A stretch of 8,366 nucleotides of DNA, taken from contig CAJOQS010000003.1 of NCBI GenBank assembly GCA_905236925.1, positions 1 to 8,366 on the forward strand. The letters run 5' to 3'. This document shows positions 6,970-8,366 of the stretch, piece after piece (position 1 is the first letter of the stretch; each line of letters opens with the position of its first letter). Under the pieces are notes generated by a model. The model saw nothing but the letters and a program-made list of their open reading frames with translations. It was not told the origin of the DNA and did no database searches. The DNA is from an uncultured Lachnospiraceae bacterium (GTDB lineage: Bacteria; Bacillota; Clostridia; Lachnospirales; Lachnospiraceae). The translations under genes and the position numbers were made by a program.

Positions 6970-7014
6970 AAAAAAAAGCGGGAGATCGCTGATTGCGGTC
7001 TCCCGTGTTTTTTT
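6970..7014. terminator. Bidirectional intrinsic terminator between murG and the convergent minus-strand gene
   Basis: An 11-bp stem (6979-6989 pairing with 6995-7005, one G-U wobble) closes a five-base loop. It is flanked on the left by eight A (6970-6977) and on the right by T, G and seven T (7006-7014). Read on the plus strand it ends murG; read on the minus strand the A-tract becomes a U-tract and it ends the convergent gene. The stop codon of that gene (TAA on the minus strand, 7013-7015) lies partly in the T-tract, so hairpin and coding end almost touch. Confidence 0.93.
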
Positions 7015-7528
7015 ACTTCTCGGATTTCTTTTTGGATTTCTTTGAGGTCTTGCCTTCCTCTTCCTTTTCCTTGTTTCTGAGGCTCTGGTACTTCTCCTGA
7101 AGCTTCTGACGGAGATTCTTCTTTACCGGAGGAGCCTCAAGACCGCCGCGGGCGCTCTTGACTTCGACGATGTAGATACCGTTCATCAGAACCTTGACTT
7201 CCTTCTTCTCGGGGATGAGAGAGAAGGCCTTTTCATCGCACATCAGCATCATGACCTTCGGGCCGACCTTAGCTCTTACGAGCGGAACTCTGGAACGGCG
7301 GAGATACTTGGGTGTCTGATCTATAACAATCTGCGGAAGCCCTGATTCGATAAGCTTCTTGCGGGATTTATCGATTACGAAGATAGACATGATCTGCGCT
7401 CCCTGACGCATGGTCGTCTCGGATTCTTCCTGCTTCTTCTGAAGCTTTTTTCCTGCGATAGTCAGTCCGATGAGAGCACCGATAAGGATTACGGTGACGA
7501 TTATGAAAATGATCCAACCTGTAGACAT
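7013..7528 (-). CDS. Small membrane-anchored protein with lysine-rich tail, unknown function
   Basis: A 171-residue protein I cannot assign to a named family. From the ATG at 7528 it begins MSTGWIIF, with one hydrophobic span at residues about 5-26 followed by positive charge (GKKLQKK), which by the positive-inside rule puts the C-terminal part in the cytoplasm. A compact region follows at about 40-127 (IMSIFVIDKSRKKL, QTPKYLRRSRVPLVRAKVGPKVM, VLMNGIYIVEVK), then a highly charged tail (about 135-171) rich in Lys, Glu and Ser, ending in KKSKKKSEK. The frame is open to an ATG at 7573, but that would put a charged 15-residue extension before the membrane segment and has no good ribosome site, while GAGGAGG lies before 7528; the promoter -10 (7564-7569) also lies downstream of 7573. 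I recall similar short hypothetical proteins in Lachnospiraceae, unverified. It has its own promoter and shares a terminator with murG. Confidence 0.82.
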   Translation of the reverse strand: MSTGWIIFIIVTVILIGALIGLTIAGKKLQKKQEESETTMRQGAQIMSIFVIDKSRKKLIESGLPQIVIDQTPKYLRRSRVPLVRAKVGPKVMMLMCDEKAFSLIPEKKEVKVLMNGIYIVEVKSARGGLEAPPVKKNLRQKLQEKYQSLRNKEKEEEGKTSKKSKKKSEK

Positions 7529-7539
7529 TAATAATTTTT

Positions 7540-7546
7540 CCTCCTC
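7540..7546 (-). promoter_or_regulatory. Ribosome binding site deciding the start at 7528
   Basis: Read on the minus strand this is GAGGAGG followed by an 11-base AT-rich spacer and ATG. The spacer is slightly long but the match to the anti-Shine-Dalgarno sequence is near perfect. It favours the ATG at 7528 over the in-frame ATG at 7573. Confidence 0.8.
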
Positions 7547-7563
7547 AATAAGGTTACCGATGA

Positions 7564-7592
7564 ATTGTAGCATTAAGGCGCCAAAAATTCAA
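7564..7592 (-). promoter_or_regulatory. Candidate sigma-A promoter with extended -10 for the lysine-tailed membrane protein gene
   Basis: On the minus strand, TTGAAT (7592-7587) and TACAAT (7569-7564) are separated by exactly 17 bases, with TG one base upstream of the -10 (7572-7571). The predicted start near 7557 gives a leader of about 28 bases. The arrangement is nearly the same as the promoter at 392-420. Confidence 0.7.
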
Positions 7593-7601
7593 GTAAAAGT
7601 G

Positions 7602-7616
7602 TTCACGCAACGTGAA
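7602..7616. repeat. Short inverted repeat between plsC and the downstream minus-strand gene
   Basis: TTCACG (7602-7607) and CGTGAA (7611-7616) form a perfect six-base inverted repeat around a three-base centre. It starts seven bases past the plsC stop and, read on the minus strand, is followed by a loosely U-rich stretch, so it could be a weak terminator. It also sits about 10 bases upstream of the -35 of the next promoter, where an operator would fit. The sequence alone does not decide between these. Confidence 0.35.
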
Positions 7617-7623
7617 TTGCGGA

Positions 7624-8352
7624 TTATTTAAGCTTCGCGTCCTCGGCGAGCATTCCGGCTATGATGTCGCGTACATGTGCACCGATCGTCTTGGTTTCCT
7701 CGGGAGTAAGCCCACCGGGATAGATAGGCTTGCCGTAGTGGACGATAACGTGTGCGGCCTTGATCTTGTTGCTGTTGAGCTCAAATACGGAATCGGAATT
7801 GGAGATAGCCACGGGAATGATGGGACATCCGGATTTCAGCGCTATCTTAAAGGTGCCCTCCTTGAACGGGAGCATCTCGTCTTTGTGGTTCCTTGTTCCT
7901 TCGGGCATTACGAATATCGAATAGCCCGCCTTGATTGTTTCAATGGCTTTCAGGACTGTTTTCATTCCCTGACGCATGTCGTGGCGGTCAAGGAACAGAC
8001 AGTTCATGTTGGTCATCCACCATGAAAGCGAGGGAACATGACGAACCTGCTTCTTCGCAATAAATCCCGTGGGGCCGGCAACCGTGGTATATCCCGCGGG
8101 AATATCGGCGTAGCTGCGGTGATTGGCGGTATACAGAACAGCCGTGTCCTTCGGGATGTTTTCCTGCCCGATGCATGTCACCTTCATACCTGCAAAGAAC
8201 ATGACGATCTTAAAGCAGATATTGACAATTTTCTGTGAGGCCACGGCGCAGAAGCGCTTGTTAAACAGTCCGATGAACTTCAGTACCATACAGAACGGAA
8301 CCGAAAGCAGCAGGACCAGAGCTAATGACAAAAAAGCAATAAATGTTCTCAT
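7624..8352 (-). CDS. plsC: 1-acyl-sn-glycerol-3-phosphate acyltransferase family protein (PlsC)
   Basis: A 242-residue membrane acyltransferase of the PlsC (LPLAT) family, which transfers an acyl chain to the sn-2 position of lysophosphatidic acid to give phosphatidic acid, the precursor of membrane phospholipids. Residues about 4-30 form an N-terminal hydrophobic hairpin or span. The family blocks appear in order: NHRSYAD (77-83, HX4D with H78 and D83), the acceptor-site block ending CLFLDRHD (118-125), MPEGTR (149-154) and CPIIPVAI (176-183). All catalytic residues are intact and the length is typical. The ATG at 8350-8352 is the only candidate nearby, because an in-frame TGA lies at 8356-8358. 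No clear ribosome site is visible in the 14 bases upstream that the window shows, so it may be translationally coupled to a gene ending just upstream. The exact acyl acceptor cannot be told from sequence. Confidence 0.93.
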   Translation of the reverse strand: MRTFIAFLSLALVLLLSVPFCMVLKFIGLFNKRFCAVASQKIVNICFKIVMFFAGMKVTCIGQENIPKDTAVLYTANHRSYADIPAGYTTVAGPTGFIAKKQVRHVPSLSWWMTNMNCLFLDRHDMRQGMKTVLKAIETIKAGYSIFVMPEGTRNHKDEMLPFKEGTFKIALKSGCPIIPVAISNSDSVFELNSNKIKAAHVIVHYGKPIYPGGLTPEETKTIGAHVRDIIAGMLAEDAKLK

Positions 8353-8366
8353 GATTCAGATCCGTA

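Noticed and set aside
7529..7573. N-terminal extension of the lysine-tailed protein to the ATG at 7573
   Set aside because: The extension would cover the ribosome site and the promoter -10 element, and would place charged residues ahead of the membrane span; the start at 7528 is better supported.
7612..8025. Plus-strand open frame of 137 codons opposite plsC
   Set aside because: It is antisense to the conserved acyltransferase blocks and has no ribosome site or recognisable domain.
1..8366. Defence system, mobile element, CRISPR array or phage remnant
   Set aside because: SbcC and the methyltransferase could suggest defence at first sight, but SbcC is the normal repair ATPase, the methyltransferase lacks DNA-methylase motifs, and no nuclease partner, integrase, transposase or regular repeat is present.

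Overview
The window reads as ordinary chromosomal core DNA from a low-to-mid GC Firmicute of class Clostridia, most likely Lachnospiraceae or a close relative. The basis is the MurG subtype (GGTAGHVTP and HESDMTPG motifs), a stand-alone TSCPD protein, strong AGGAGG-type ribosome sites, promoters close to the vegetative consensus, frequent AGG/AGA arginine codons and a base composition that looks near 50% GC by eye. The family assignment is inference; no rRNA or other marker gene is present. No mobile element, CRISPR array, tRNA, rRNA or clear horizontally acquired island is visible.

Layout: (1) positions 1-384 hold the C-terminal end of SbcC, the nuclease-complex ATPase. (2) A promoter at 392-420 starts a tightly packed plus-strand run: a membrane-anchored glycerophosphodiester phosphodiesterase family protein (459-1277), a METTL25/RRNAD1-like SAM methyltransferase of unknown substrate (1308-2528), a large signal-anchored protein of unknown function ending in what looks like a degenerate C39-type papain-fold domain (2544-5087), and D-aminoacyl-tRNA deacylase Dtd (5113-5541, TTG start). 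(3) A second promoter at 5554-5582 precedes a two-gene unit: a small four-cysteine TSCPD protein (5615-5866) and MurG (5881-6957), the glycosyltransferase that makes lipid II, here without any other division/cell-wall cluster gene beside it. (4) A hairpin with A- and T-tracts on its two sides (6970-7014) ends transcription from both directions. (5) On the minus strand lie a small membrane-anchored protein with a lysine-rich tail (7013-7528, own promoter at 7564-7592) and PlsC, an acyl-glycerolphosphate acyltransferase (7624-8352), which probably belongs to an operon entering from beyond the right edge.

Functionally this is housekeeping: DNA repair (SbcC), phospholipid metabolism (GDPD-like protein, PlsC), translation quality control (Dtd), peptidoglycan synthesis (MurG), plus four proteins of unknown exact role. 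I see no convincing evidence of a new defence or mobile system. The least explained items are the 847-residue surface protein with its apparently inactive peptidase-like domain, the PCCQ-motif methyltransferase, the TSCPD protein paired with murG, and the lysine-tailed membrane protein.
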